Below are positions 1-7,903 of a DNA stretch of 17,857 nt, piece by piece. The stretch spans positions 1 through 17,857 of the forward strand of contig JAUIFW010000007.1 in the NCBI GenBank assembly GCA_030430105.1, given 5' to 3'. Each line of letters starts with the position of its first letter. Within the stretch, counting starts at the first letter, position 1. This DNA comes from a bacterium (GTDB lineage: Bacteria > Patescibacteria > Gracilibacteria > 1-14-2-50-48-13). The notes beneath the pieces are model-generated. The model worked only from the letters and a program-made list of their open reading frames with translations. It did not search any database and was not told where the DNA came from. A program made the translations under genes and the position numbers.

Positions 1-427
1 CAAGCATCGCCTCAGGCTTGTAATGATGGCGAAGCTCTTCGAAGAGCTCCAAGTCAAGCTGCGTAGGACCAACAATAGCATCCACAAGCAGCACCACATA
101 CGTCACAGGCATGCGCTCATGAAAGAGGTATTCACTGATCATACGTTCAATGAGCTCTCGTACATGCCCAGGCTGCTTTGCATAACCATACCCAGGAAGG
201 TCTACGAAATAACGATTCTTGTTGATCAAAAAGAAATTAATCTCGGTGGTTTTTCCTGGCTTACTACTACTTCGTGCCAAGCTCTTACGCCCTGTAAGCG
301 TATTGAGCAGTGAAGACTTCCCTACATTAGAGCGTCCTGCAAATACGATATGTGGCCGAAGATCCCTGGGTACGCCAGAGGGCTCCGTAGCTCCCTTGAT
401 AAACTCAGCTGACTGTATTTCTCTCAT
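1..427 (-). CDS. engB: EngB (YihA) ribosome-biogenesis GTPase, 3' end cut off by the window edge
   Basis: This is a GTPase of the TrmE-Era-EngA-EngB superfamily; EngB is known to act in late assembly of the large ribosomal subunit. 142 residues are visible. The G1/Walker A motif GRSNVGKSS lies at residues 31-39, followed by the family signature ARSSSKPGKTTEINFF with the G2 threonine near residue 60. The G3 motif DLPGYGYAK starts at residue 76, and GPTQLDLELFEEL starts at residue 120. The G4 TKxD motif and about 50-60 C-terminal residues would lie beyond position 1. The ATG at 425-427 overlaps the TGA of the upstream metallopeptidase gene (ATGA, 4 bases). An in-frame stop lies 19 bases upstream, so this start is the only good ATG. 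It is the last visible gene of the operon that begins near 6569 and is probably translated by coupling. Identification is secure; only the terminus is missing. Confidence 0.96.
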   Translation of the reverse strand, partial: MREIQSAEFIKGATEPSGVPRDLRPHIVFAGRSNVGKSSLLNTLTGRKSLARSSSKPGKTTEINFFLINKNRYFVDLPGYGYAKQPGHVRELIERMISEYLFHERMPVTYVVLLVDAIVGPTQLDLELFEELRHHYKPEAML

Positions 428-1107
428 CGATGCATAGAATAAGACCTAAGTGCCCGTGCCCGCTCTCGAGCATCCGGCATATGCCGCACCACCTCATCCC
501 AAAAACTAGATCTGTGATGTGCGTGCTCCAAGTGTACCACCTCATGCAAACAAACATAGGTAAAAAGCGGATACGGAAGTAAAAGGGAGGAAAGACTCAT
601 AGAAATATTCCCAGAAGTCGTACAACTTCCCCATCTACTTGTCGTATCCTTAAGAGAAACCTTTTGCAAGGTACGCTTCGGGGCAACGGCAACCGTCCAC
701 ATACGCACCTCTCGCTCCACCTCCTCAAGCAACGCTTTCTTTACCAAAGAAAGCAATATCTTCCGCTTGCCTGAAGCATCCATCTGCTCCCAGGAATCCC
801 GTGGCCTAAGCATATGAACCGACTCAGTTCTACCCTGCCCCAAGACCTGTGCCCTAAGTCCCAAACCCTTACCACTAGGCTGAACGCGAATCGTCCCAAC
901 TGCCCCATGCGCAACACCTTCGTCGTACCACTCCTGAAACAAAGGCTCCCCGCCCTGATGACGCTTCTCCACCTTGCGCATCAAGCTATCTATATGTCGC
1001 TGCTGCTCCTTTTTTGAAAGCCATCTCGAAATACGCAGCTCTATGCCATCAATGGTTTCCTTCGCATAAGAATGCTTCGTATCCGTATATACAATAATCG
1101 GCTCCAT
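424..1107 (-). CDS. YgjP-like zinc metallopeptidase (DUF45 / M48-related)
   Basis: The 227-residue protein has the C-terminal core of the YgjP/DUF45 family. SRWGSC is at residues 157-162, then ISMSLSSLLLPYPLFTYVC and the zinc site HEVVH at residues 188-192, with a third ligand candidate H198 followed by SSFW. The expected gluzincin residues are all present, so a metal-dependent hydrolase fold is well supported. The physiological substrate of this family is not established. There is no signal peptide, so it should be cytoplasmic. The N-terminal part (residues 1-120) is family-typical but weakly conserved. Its ATG overlaps the TAA of the preceding thrombospondin-repeat gene by one base (TAATG), and its TGA overlaps the engB ATG, so all three are probably translationally coupled. 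No Shine-Dalgarno sequence is visible. Confidence 0.88.
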   Translation of the reverse strand: MEPIIVYTDTKHSYAKETIDGIELRISRWLSKKEQQRHIDSLMRKVEKRHQGGEPLFQEWYDEGVAHGAVGTIRVQPSGKGLGLRAQVLGQGRTESVHMLRPRDSWEQMDASGKRKILLSLVKKALLEEVEREVRMWTVAVAPKRTLQKVSLKDTTSRWGSCTTSGNISMSLSSLLLPYPLFTYVCLHEVVHLEHAHHRSSFWDEVVRHMPDARERARALRSYSMHR

Positions 1108-1550
1108 TACTCTACAATGATAGGATCACTAATGATGGGCGTAGTACCAGCCGTGGGCCCATCTCCTACCATAAGAAACAATATATCTCCCTCTTCCAAG
1201 GACGCTGCTTCCACCACACCACCACAGCATTCCATCGCGGGATCACAAGATCGAACAGCTACACCATTCCCCACAGGAGTAAGTGCCTCGACGGCCACCT
1301 CAGGGCACCCCTGATCTTCTCCCGCTAGCTCTGGACATTCGTCTCGAAAGACATCCTCAAACCCATCCCCATCCGCGTCACTACATCCCACTGTTCCAGA
1401 AAATCGTTGGTCTGCATTCACATAAAAGGGACACACATCCTCAGCATTTGCAACCCCATCCCCATCCATATCCAAAGAATAGGCAAACAGTATAGGAGTC
1501 CCCAGAAGCAAACAAACAGTGATATGTCTTAGTATTTTAGCCACAATCAT
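1107..1550 (-). CDS. Small exported protein with thrombospondin type 3-like Ca2+-binding repeats
   Basis: The 147-residue protein has an N-terminal hydrophobic signal segment (residues 5-24, likely cleavage near AYS-LD). Two acidic loops follow: DMDGDGVANAEDVCP at 27-41 and SDADGDGFEDVFRDECP at 57-73. These match the DxDGDGxxDxxDxCP pattern of thrombospondin type 3 repeats, which bind calcium. The rest is Cys-rich (Cys 82, 102, 108, 109), with a hydrophobic, proline-containing C-terminus. The protein is probably extracellular or periplasmic-equivalent. The start overlaps the end of the upstream large exported protein gene by 14 bases in another frame, and the stop overlaps the metallopeptidase start (TAATG). 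A role as a Ca2+-dependent partner of the neighbouring exported proteins is inference. Confidence 0.8.
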   Translation of the reverse strand: MIVAKILRHITVCLLLGTPILFAYSLDMDGDGVANAEDVCPFYVNADQRFSGTVGCSDADGDGFEDVFRDECPELAGEDQGCPEVAVEALTPVGNGVAVRSCDPAMECCGGVVEAASLEEGDILFLMVGDGPTAGTTPIISDPIIVE

Positions 1551-3150
1551 CAGTTAGATTTGGTTTAAAGTGATCACACACATCCTTGAGCGCATCCACC
1601 GCGCCTTCAAGCGCAACATTACTTTCTTGAAGCATTGTATATGGTTGCCTCCAGTATAGAGGGATCGACAAGGTTTGCGAAGTGGTTTGGAGGGTCTGCT
1701 CAAGTTTTTGCAGCTCCCGTAATTTAAACTGCTCTTTGAGCTGCCTGAAACATTCTGCCTTTGCCTCTTCAGAAAGAAGTTGCCCAAATCCGGTACTACT
1801 CTCAACTCCGCAGTTAACTTCGTCCTCACGAAGCAACGTACCATCGACCTTCTGAATAGCGCCAGCCTGAACTTGCCCACCAGTTATATTTTCTGGGGAG
1901 TTTTTCATCGCCTCCCCCAAGCTTCGACCAAGTTCAGCGCCAACCGCAGCCAAACTACTAGCCTGACTCTCTAACTTCTTAGCGTTCTCCTTATTTGAAT
2001 CAAGCTCCCCGATCCATGTAGCCACAGCATCTACTCCCTTCTTGATGTGAGAGTTTTCATACGCCTTCACAAAATCATCTCCCACCGTCTGAAAGGAAGT
2101 AAAGACACGCTCCATCCTAGCAAAGGTACGCGTCAAACGGTCAAAAGCATTTTCCACGGACTGAATCCCAAGCCTTGGGTCCGGACAGGCACTCAAAGCC
2201 GCCGCAGAATAGGTGCGATACCAAAAGGGATTTACACCTATAGCAGGGACAATTCTTTGAGAAGGATCCTGCTCATATGGTGCTAAACGTTTTTTTATTG
2301 TTTCTACCACAGGCACATCAGATTCAAGCCCCTCCGACCTCTCTTGCAGCAAGCGTAAATACAACATATCTACGACCGCAATGTAGCGGCCAAAATCCTC
2401 CAGTGAAAGCACCTCCTGCACATTTGGCTCCAAATCAAGTTCCTCGGTGATAGCTTGGATAGGCGCACGAAGCAAAAGGAAGTACATTTGTCGCAGTGCA
2501 TAATAATTGGCCTTGATACCTTCATACAACCCAAGCTCTCCAAGTAATTCATCCGAGTACGTAACCCCATCTGCACAATTAAGGCTACTCCTAGCCATCA
2601 ATTCGCGAATATAGTCGAGACGCCGACGCACATAGTCCGAGTCCTGCTGAAGTTGGAAGGAAATATTTTCCGTTACCATTTCGCTAAAAAACTCACTGAT
2701 GCCAAAACCCTCTGAGGAAGCGTTTTGAAGCTCATCTGCAATTTGGTTGTATGTGTTCGCCACAGCTTCTGTGGAGTTTCGCATAGCGTTTTCCAAACTT
2801 ACGGAAGCTTGATCGAAGGGATCCGTAGAATTTGTACGCAGCTGCTGTGACTCTGGAAGCACATAGAGGGGTTGTCCAAAGACCTGCACCCTATTATTCA
2901 CTCCACAAGCTTTAAGTGCAGCATTCGTCCGATAAAGCTCATCTATCTGCACGATCAAGCGATCCATATATTGCTTCAGATAAGTCGTCGCTGGGGGCGT
3001 CGAACACTGCAGTAGCTCTGCCTCTTTTTCAGAGGTCACACCAGCTGTAGCTTGCAGGGCAGCAGGCGCAACAGGCACTACTGCATAGGCAAAGACACCT
3101 GAGGACAGGAGAGAAAAGATCGCGACTAGTACTCGTATACTCAATCTCAT
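1537..3150 (-). CDS. Large exported alpha-helical protein, family unknown
   Basis: I do not recognise this 537-residue protein. It has a clear signal peptide (MRLSIRVLVAIFSLLSSGVFAYA, residues 1-23). The mature part is soluble, with no further membrane segment, and is predicted largely helical. Helix-rich or coiled-coil-like stretches lie near residues 55-80, 330-415 and 455-495. There are eight cysteines (49, 82, 192, 322, 447, 467, 525, 536), an even number that fits disulfides outside the cytoplasm. The ATG overlaps the TAA of the upstream gene by one base (TAATG) and the 3' end overlaps the next gene by 14 bases. It lies third in a run of exported proteins, so a joint extracytoplasmic structure is plausible but unproven. 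No enzymatic motif was seen. Confidence 0.85.
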   Translation of the reverse strand: MRLSIRVLVAIFSLLSSGVFAYAVVPVAPAALQATAGVTSEKEAELLQCSTPPATTYLKQYMDRLIVQIDELYRTNAALKACGVNNRVQVFGQPLYVLPESQQLRTNSTDPFDQASVSLENAMRNSTEAVANTYNQIADELQNASSEGFGISEFFSEMVTENISFQLQQDSDYVRRRLDYIRELMARSSLNCADGVTYSDELLGELGLYEGIKANYYALRQMYFLLLRAPIQAITEELDLEPNVQEVLSLEDFGRYIAVVDMLYLRLLQERSEGLESDVPVVETIKKRLAPYEQDPSQRIVPAIGVNPFWYRTYSAAALSACPDPRLGIQSVENAFDRLTRTFARMERVFTSFQTVGDDFVKAYENSHIKKGVDAVATWIGELDSNKENAKKLESQASSLAAVGAELGRSLGEAMKNSPENITGGQVQAGAIQKVDGTLLREDEVNCGVESSTGFGQLLSEEAKAECFRQLKEQFKLRELQKLEQTLQTTSQTLSIPLYWRQPYTMLQESNVALEGAVDALKDVCDHFKPNLTDDCG

Positions 3151-4757
3151 TATTGCCGAGGTAATTCACTAAACTTCTGCGCAGTCTGACGAAGGCTGAA
3201 GGTCGCTGCACGAATATTTCGCATAAGGGACCCCATCGTCCTAAGGCGCTCTCGCAAAATTTTCACATCCTCCTGGATATTGGAAGTCTTCGCCTCTAAT
3301 TGAGCGTAGAGCTCATGCTGCTCCTTGAGATAGTCCCGTTTTGCACTTGCCTCCGCAATATCCGAAAGGACTGAAAATGAGTTTGCACGATTCACATCAT
3401 CTTCTAGCAGAGCATCTCCATCCCACCAGGCAATTTGTTGCTCTGCCTTATTGAGCACTTCATTCATCTTGAAATACTCACTAGGCTGGAGGTTAGAGAA
3501 GATCGGAACAAACTGTATATTCACGAAAGAGAAAAACTTAAAGAACTCCCCATCAGGATTGAGCCATGGGAAGGTAAAAATATTTCTCGCTTCCACCCTT
3601 GTACTCTTGAGCCTCTTTGCAGATTCAAACAGTCGTTTCACCATACTCTCCAAATTCCGTTTCATGGAATACGGTCTGATGATCTGGCTACTTGGAGGCG
3701 CGGGGCGCGAAGGAGCCAGAATAAAATCAATCTGGGTACAGAACCCGCCATAACAAGATCGCATATCCTGGTCATCTACCCAATTGAAAAAGGTGTCCAT
3801 AAGTCCCACAGCCACAGCAGGAGCATCAAGCACGGTCAAATCAGTTGGTTCTGAACCGGTCAAATTCTTTATAATCTGCCGAACCTGATCATCCGAAGGG
3901 AAATATTGCTTGTACCTATCACGAATGGTTTCTGGCACTGCGAGAAAATCTTCAGCACTAGTAAACTCATTCTTAAGCAGCTCACTCGTCTCTGCAAACG
4001 CCAAACCATACAAGACGGCTTCCTTCTCCTTATCTGTCAAAGGAGCATCAACTTCATATCCACGCTCAGGCTGCACAACCGAACACACAGGAATTCCCTC
4101 CTCTGGGAAAGCAGTCCTCCCAGCAATCTCTGAGGACAAATCTCGAAGTAGCTCCTGATCAGTGATCTCAACTGGATAATCACTTCGGCCCATTTCATAA
4201 GAAATCTGCGGCGACACAGGAAGCAACTGTGACCGAAGCGTCGTCTTCACCGTATCCTCAACCATATATCCCTCCAACTCATTGAGATTATGCCAGATAT
4301 CAAAGCCAGAATTACCCTCATCACCATCCATAAACAAGCTCAGATATTTCGCTAACACATCTACATGGGCAAATTCCCTATTGATTTCCAAGATCCGCTC
4401 ACGCCTACGTGCCATCTGCTCGCGTTGAAACAATTGAGCCACAGCAGTTGTACTCGTCACCTCACCCGTTTCTACATCCACACCAAAATATCCATCAGAG
4501 CTTTCCTGTACACCGTACAGCCGCTCCATATCTCGATCCACCTGTTCCTCAGAGAGGTAGGAATACTCCTGATACATATCAACATACAAGTCCTTGAGTA
4601 CATGACCTGTATTCTTACGGTTCGCATTCTGCAGCTGCTCTTCAAAGGATACATATGCATCCACAGCACGAGTAGGCTCCTCCTGCGCATGGGAAACACC
4701 CCCTAACACAAGGAGGAGTAGCATTCCTATACGTAGAAAACGTCTATACATACTCAT
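3150..4757 (-). CDS. Large exported alpha-helical/coiled-coil protein, family unknown
   Basis: I do not recognise this 535-residue protein. The N-terminus MSMYRRFLRIGMLLLLVLGGVSHA is a signal peptide with likely cleavage after HA-24; a second in-frame ATG at codon 3 is an equally possible start. The mature part is acidic and mostly helical. It has a Tyr/Glu-rich section at 55-90, a central part with only three cysteines (225, 335, 340), an aromatic-rich stretch (IFTFPWLNPDGEFFKFFSF, 393-411), and a long C-terminal coiled-coil-like section about 465-530. The aromatic stretch is not long enough to be called a transmembrane helix with confidence. The start abuts the TAA of the upstream gene exactly (TAAATG) and the stop overlaps the next start (TAATG). 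Function unknown; probably works with its neighbours. Confidence 0.85.
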   Translation of the reverse strand: MSMYRRFLRIGMLLLLVLGGVSHAQEEPTRAVDAYVSFEEQLQNANRKNTGHVLKDLYVDMYQEYSYLSEEQVDRDMERLYGVQESSDGYFGVDVETGEVTSTTAVAQLFQREQMARRRERILEINREFAHVDVLAKYLSLFMDGDEGNSGFDIWHNLNELEGYMVEDTVKTTLRSQLLPVSPQISYEMGRSDYPVEITDQELLRDLSSEIAGRTAFPEEGIPVCSVVQPERGYEVDAPLTDKEKEAVLYGLAFAETSELLKNEFTSAEDFLAVPETIRDRYKQYFPSDDQVRQIIKNLTGSEPTDLTVLDAPAVAVGLMDTFFNWVDDQDMRSCYGGFCTQIDFILAPSRPAPPSSQIIRPYSMKRNLESMVKRLFESAKRLKSTRVEARNIFTFPWLNPDGEFFKFFSFVNIQFVPIFSNLQPSEYFKMNEVLNKAEQQIAWWDGDALLEDDVNRANSFSVLSDIAEASAKRDYLKEQHELYAQLEAKTSNIQEDVKILRERLRTMGSLMRNIRAATFSLRQTAQKFSELPRQ

Positions 4758-6569
4758 TTAATAATCAACGGATCCGCTATATTGCGGCAGCAACGTCGCG
4801 AGAATTCTATCCATACGATCAAGCTCAATCTGAAGCGCCTCAAGTCTGCCCTTGTACAGATACATATCGCGGTGTTCAAGATACGCGTCCAAAAAAGTAC
4901 CAAATACATCGATAGTCACATCTGCCAGCCACTTAGCATCCTGGAGTTCATCCGCAACCTTTGGTTCAAGCACCCCATCATGAACCACGCCATTTCCATA
5001 CTGGATATCTCGGAGGCTCGCTCGCCCTTGCCATTCTTCATAGTCCTCCAAATCAGCAGCCGTACTGCGTTGCTCTGCGAGAAAAGCTGCATACTTGTCA
5101 TACTCATCTTGTATAGCTGAACGAACCAAACTTGCTGGTGTTGTTTGTGGCAAAATATCCTCTGCAGACTGGGCTTCCTCGCTACCTGCATCCGCAGCCT
5201 TGTTCAACAGTTCCTCCAGTCTAATCTGATACTCCTCAAGCTCTCGGAGAGATTTCGTAATACTTCCCTCACCAGTTTCTGGATTAAAAAGCGACAAAGT
5301 TTTTTTCACCACGTCCCGGTTATACACACGAGGCCCAAAGAAATCGAGCGCATCACCAGTGAGTACCTGTTCCTCTACACAAAAAGGATCTAAGGTAAAG
5401 CTCCGTATGTTCGTGCCGTGAAAAAACTTGAGCTCCTTATCTGCTCCAAGAGCAGAAAGAAATGATGAAATCGGAGAAGAAGCTGAAGAACTAAGGAGAT
5501 TCAATGCTGCACCTGCTGCTGTGGTATTGGACGCAACTTGCGCCTGCACATTCTTGGTATGATAGTAGGAAAGGATGGCTAGCATACCAGCATTCACATA
5601 ACAGTTTACCGCATACTGATAGTACGTGGGAGTCACGACGAGCTCTCCAACACTATGCATCTCTGGAAGCCCCTGCGCATCCAAATACGGCTGATCATGA
5701 AGCTGTCCAGGAGCCAAACCTTCACCATGACGGTTATAGACATCAAAGGTCGATTCATTTGATAGTTCAGAGGGCTGAGTTCCATCCCCAGCAATCTGCC
5801 CAGTTCCAGTACTTACCCCCGCTGAGGTAGAAGTCCTAGAGGCAGATGAGTCACTTGCTGCAGAAGACTCTGTATTTGCACTAGTAGTCGCCTGCTTCAC
5901 ATTATCCTCATTACAAGTATCTTGCCCATTTGGATCCTTTCCAGCTGGACATCGCACATGCATATCAATATCTGTAACCCACTGTTTAAACACTTCATTA
6001 AAACGATGCATCAGTGTCGTAACCTCACCCAGCGTTTCGTTGAATTGCTCAATCCGTTTCGCCCAAAAAAACGTGCGCTGTTTGTACACAAGATCCAAAA
6101 GCACATCCTTGAGTGACAGTGCATGATATTCATAGAGCACATCTCGAAGCTGCCCACATCGTTCAGCCGCAGCCTGCCGCACCTGTGCGGAAGCATCCTG
6201 ACATGCAAAGGTATCTCTTCCTACATTGGTGACCTCTTCAATATTCTCACACCACGCGTTCATATCCTCTCGGAGCAAGATCAAAGACATCTTCCCACGA
6301 TATACCAGCTCTGCCATGGTCCCATTGTAGACACTTGCTAGATTCCGCTTTCCCTTTTGGTAGGTTCCGTCCATCTGACAAAGTGTCACATACACATCCT
6401 GCGTACACTGATCGGGAGCAGCCTTAGCCAGTACCTCCTGACAAAAGGGAGAAAGATGCTCCTCCACATCCGCAGAAATACCAAGCTGTTGAAACGCAGA
6501 ATCCGCCAAAGCCCCCTGCACAAGCAGGAACGAAAGAAGAACCAGACTACCAAGGCGAAATAAGCGCAT
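4758..6569 (-). CDS. Large exported Cys-rich protein with Ser/Thr-rich linker, family unknown
   Basis: The frame is open from 6614, but the first 15 codons run through an extended -10 promoter. I therefore take the ATG at 6567-6569 (MRLFRLGSLVLLSFLLVQGALA-D), which gives a standard signal peptide and 603 residues. Numbered from 6614, Cys lie at 58, 70, 79, 122, 138, 153, 222, 234, 338 and 412, ten in all, which fits disulfides. Residues about 240-290 form a Ser/Thr/Ala-rich low-complexity linker separating a helical N-terminal domain from a second domain. The second half is helical with acidic coiled-coil-like segments (455-480, 500-530, 585-605). Residues 335-390 (Ala/Ser-rich, hydrophobic) might contact a membrane. 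It is the first gene of the coupled operon and has its own promoter. I do not recognise the family. Confidence 0.84.
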   Translation of the reverse strand: MRLFRLGSLVLLSFLLVQGALADSAFQQLGISADVEEHLSPFCQEVLAKAAPDQCTQDVYVTLCQMDGTYQKGKRNLASVYNGTMAELVYRGKMSLILLREDMNAWCENIEEVTNVGRDTFACQDASAQVRQAAAERCGQLRDVLYEYHALSLKDVLLDLVYKQRTFFWAKRIEQFNETLGEVTTLMHRFNEVFKQWVTDIDMHVRCPAGKDPNGQDTCNEDNVKQATTSANTESSAASDSSASRTSTSAGVSTGTGQIAGDGTQPSELSNESTFDVYNRHGEGLAPGQLHDQPYLDAQGLPEMHSVGELVVTPTYYQYAVNCYVNAGMLAILSYYHTKNVQAQVASNTTAAGAALNLLSSSASSPISSFLSALGADKELKFFHGTNIRSFTLDPFCVEEQVLTGDALDFFGPRVYNRDVVKKTLSLFNPETGEGSITKSLRELEEYQIRLEELLNKAADAGSEEAQSAEDILPQTTPASLVRSAIQDEYDKYAAFLAEQRSTAADLEDYEEWQGRASLRDIQYGNGVVHDGVLEPKVADELQDAKWLADVTIDVFGTFLDAYLEHRDMYLYKGRLEALQIELDRMDRILATLLPQYSGSVDY

Positions 6570-6592
6570 AAAGATAACAATGGTATCAACTA

Positions 6593-6601
6593 AGTATACC
6601 A
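6593..6601 (-). promoter_or_regulatory. Extended -10 promoter of the exported-protein/engB operon
   Basis: Reading on the minus strand, TGG-TATACT gives an extended -10 element (TGnTATACT). The predicted transcript start near 6586 lies about 17 nt before the chosen ATG at 6569. No good -35 box is seen at 16-18 bp. The element lies in a 21-bp block that recurs with one mismatch upstream of the neighbouring gene. Confidence 0.65.
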
Positions 6602-6634
6602 CAAATGCATGCAAAATGCACGTCCCATCCTATG

Positions 6635-7807
6635 CTATTCCTTGGAAGAAAGGGACTCTTTGAGCGCTGTAGGAAGCAACAAAAACACGAGCTGAAACGA
6701 GTTGGGATTAACAATCGCAAGCAGGTACTTGATCCCAAACAACACCACCAATCCAAGAAGTATCTGCACCAACATATTCCGCGCCTTCTTCACGTCCCCT
6801 TCAGTCGGAGCAAACATCATATAGATCCCAGCTCCCACCAAGCCAATAATTCCAGCAGATACCAAGAGGATCTGAAAGAAATTGACGATCCAAAAGATAA
6901 ACTGAAATATCCCTCCAAGCCCTTGCCCAGTATCAGTCATAATCGCATGGCACACTGGCGCAGTAGAGTCTGGAATCGAACCATCCGCAAGTTTGCTAAG
7001 GTTCGTAACATTCAAAAAAGGCTCAGTGTCACCGGGAGCTTTACCTGGCAGCTGCGTGAGACAAAGTCCCTTTGTCTCTTTTAAGTTTACCGCTGGAATG
7101 GGATCAATGAAGTCGGAACAAACAAACGATACTCCCTTTGCCTTTCGAATCGGAAGAAGCATCTCAGTACACTTATCCGTAGGACAAAAGTACCATATAG
7201 AGCCCTCACCAGATTTTTCCTTCTTAACTATTTTATCAAGATCAGCACTAGAAGTAGTGACTTTGATCAAGGTATTTGTTTTGGCAGGCAATGGATTTCC
7301 ATCCTTATCCTTCCCACAATTTTGCTCGACAGCACATCGATTCAAATTAACCCGCTCTCGCTTATAAATCGTTTCAAAACCAGCGATTGCATTGAGAGCC
7401 ATGGTCGCATACTCACAAGGACTAAGCTGCAATTTGAGCGGCAATTTCTTGTTAACATCATTCTCAATACACCCCGATACATCCTTCGGGGTATAGTCAG
7501 CATCACACTTAATTGAAAAGTTTGTAATCCCGCTTACCCCCTGTGTCGGATCAAGATTACTCACCGTATCTACCGCACAGGGAGCATATTGATCAGGGGT
7601 AGAAGAGGTCTCCCCACTTCCATACCCCAAAAACAAATGAGGAACCAAGTACGTTCCTGAGGGCTTTGGAGGAGTTTGCTTAACTTGCGTTGGGTTATCA
7701 TTACTAATCTTATCTGGGAAAACACACTCAGCAAACCCCACTCCTCCGCCAACAAAAAGGAAAAGCAGCATTGAAAGCACGGTACGAAAGAGAACTCTCT
7801 TGGGCAT
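6635..7807 (-). CDS. Exported Cys-rich protein with C-terminal TrbC/VirB2-like membrane region
   Basis: The frame is open from 7849, but the upstream codons overlap the promoter. The ATG at 7805-7807 gives a proper signal peptide (MPKRVLFRTVLSMLLFLFVGGGVGFA-E) and 390 residues. Numbered from 7849, the exported domain (41-310) has 12 cysteines (42, 91, 115, 127, 145, 172, 178, 222, 227, 244, 263, 300). The C-terminus holds a long hydrophobic stretch (312-346, ending SAGIIGLVGAGIYMMFAP), a charged loop TEGDVKKARNM, then a second helix (360-380, ILLGLVVLFGIKYLLAIV). This arrangement of a small-residue helix, short K/R-rich loop and second helix is characteristic of TrbC/VirB2-type membrane regions that are frequent in Patescibacteria. 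A true pilin is about 100 residues, so this is an enlarged form. It could be a secretion- or pilus-related membrane anchor. No VirB4 or VirB6 gene is visible in the window. Confidence 0.75.
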   Translation of the reverse strand: MPKRVLFRTVLSMLLFLFVGGGVGFAECVFPDKISNDNPTQVKQTPPKPSGTYLVPHLFLGYGSGETSSTPDQYAPCAVDTVSNLDPTQGVSGITNFSIKCDADYTPKDVSGCIENDVNKKLPLKLQLSPCEYATMALNAIAGFETIYKRERVNLNRCAVEQNCGKDKDGNPLPAKTNTLIKVTTSSADLDKIVKKEKSGEGSIWYFCPTDKCTEMLLPIRKAKGVSFVCSDFIDPIPAVNLKETKGLCLTQLPGKAPGDTEPFLNVTNLSKLADGSIPDSTAPVCHAIMTDTGQGLGGIFQFIFWIVNFFQILLVSAGIIGLVGAGIYMMFAPTEGDVKKARNMLVQILLGLVVLFGIKYLLAIVNPNSFQLVFLLLPTALKESLSSKE

Positions 7808-7830
7808 AGCTTTGGGAAATATATCAAATA

Positions 7831-7839
7831 AGTATACCA
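7831..7839 (-). promoter_or_regulatory. Extended -10 promoter of the TrbC/VirB2-like gene
   Basis: On the minus strand TGG-TATACT forms an extended -10. The predicted start point near 7824 is about 17 nt upstream of the chosen ATG at 7807. Its -35 region is occupied by the inverted repeat at 7845-7863 rather than by a recognisable -35 box. Confidence 0.65.
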
Positions 7840-7844
7840 CAAAA

Positions 7845-7863
7845 CGCACGCCAGTGGCGTGCG
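7845..7863 (-). terminator. Perfect 8-bp hairpin followed by TTTT
   Basis: CGCACGCC-act-GGCGTGCG (minus strand) forms a perfect GC-rich 8-bp stem with a 3-nt loop, followed by TTTTG. It is a plausible second terminator for the SLH/RlpA/CAP gene. It also lies directly over the -35 position of the next promoter, so it could act as an operator instead. Confidence 0.5.
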
Positions 7864-7903
7864 AATTACTAACTATCCATTACTAATTTCAAAATTAATA
7901 ATT

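Noticed and set aside
393..411. Aromatic hydrophobic stretch as a transmembrane segment of the 3150-4757 protein (residue numbers)
   Set aside because: It is interrupted by Pro, Asn, Asp, Glu and Lys and too short in its uninterrupted parts to call a membrane helix.
3435..3854. 139-residue open frame on the plus strand
   Set aside because: It is antisense to a signal-peptide-bearing gene inside a tightly coupled operon, with no recognisable domain.
6570..6614. Upstream start (MHAFVVYLVDTIVIF) of the first operon gene
   Set aside because: These codons contain the extended -10 promoter shared with the neighbouring unit; the ATG at 6569 gives a standard signal peptide.
6605..7084. 159-residue open frame on the plus strand
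   Set aside because: It is antisense to the TrbC/VirB2-like gene and the upstream promoter; Lys/His-rich with no domain or promoter.
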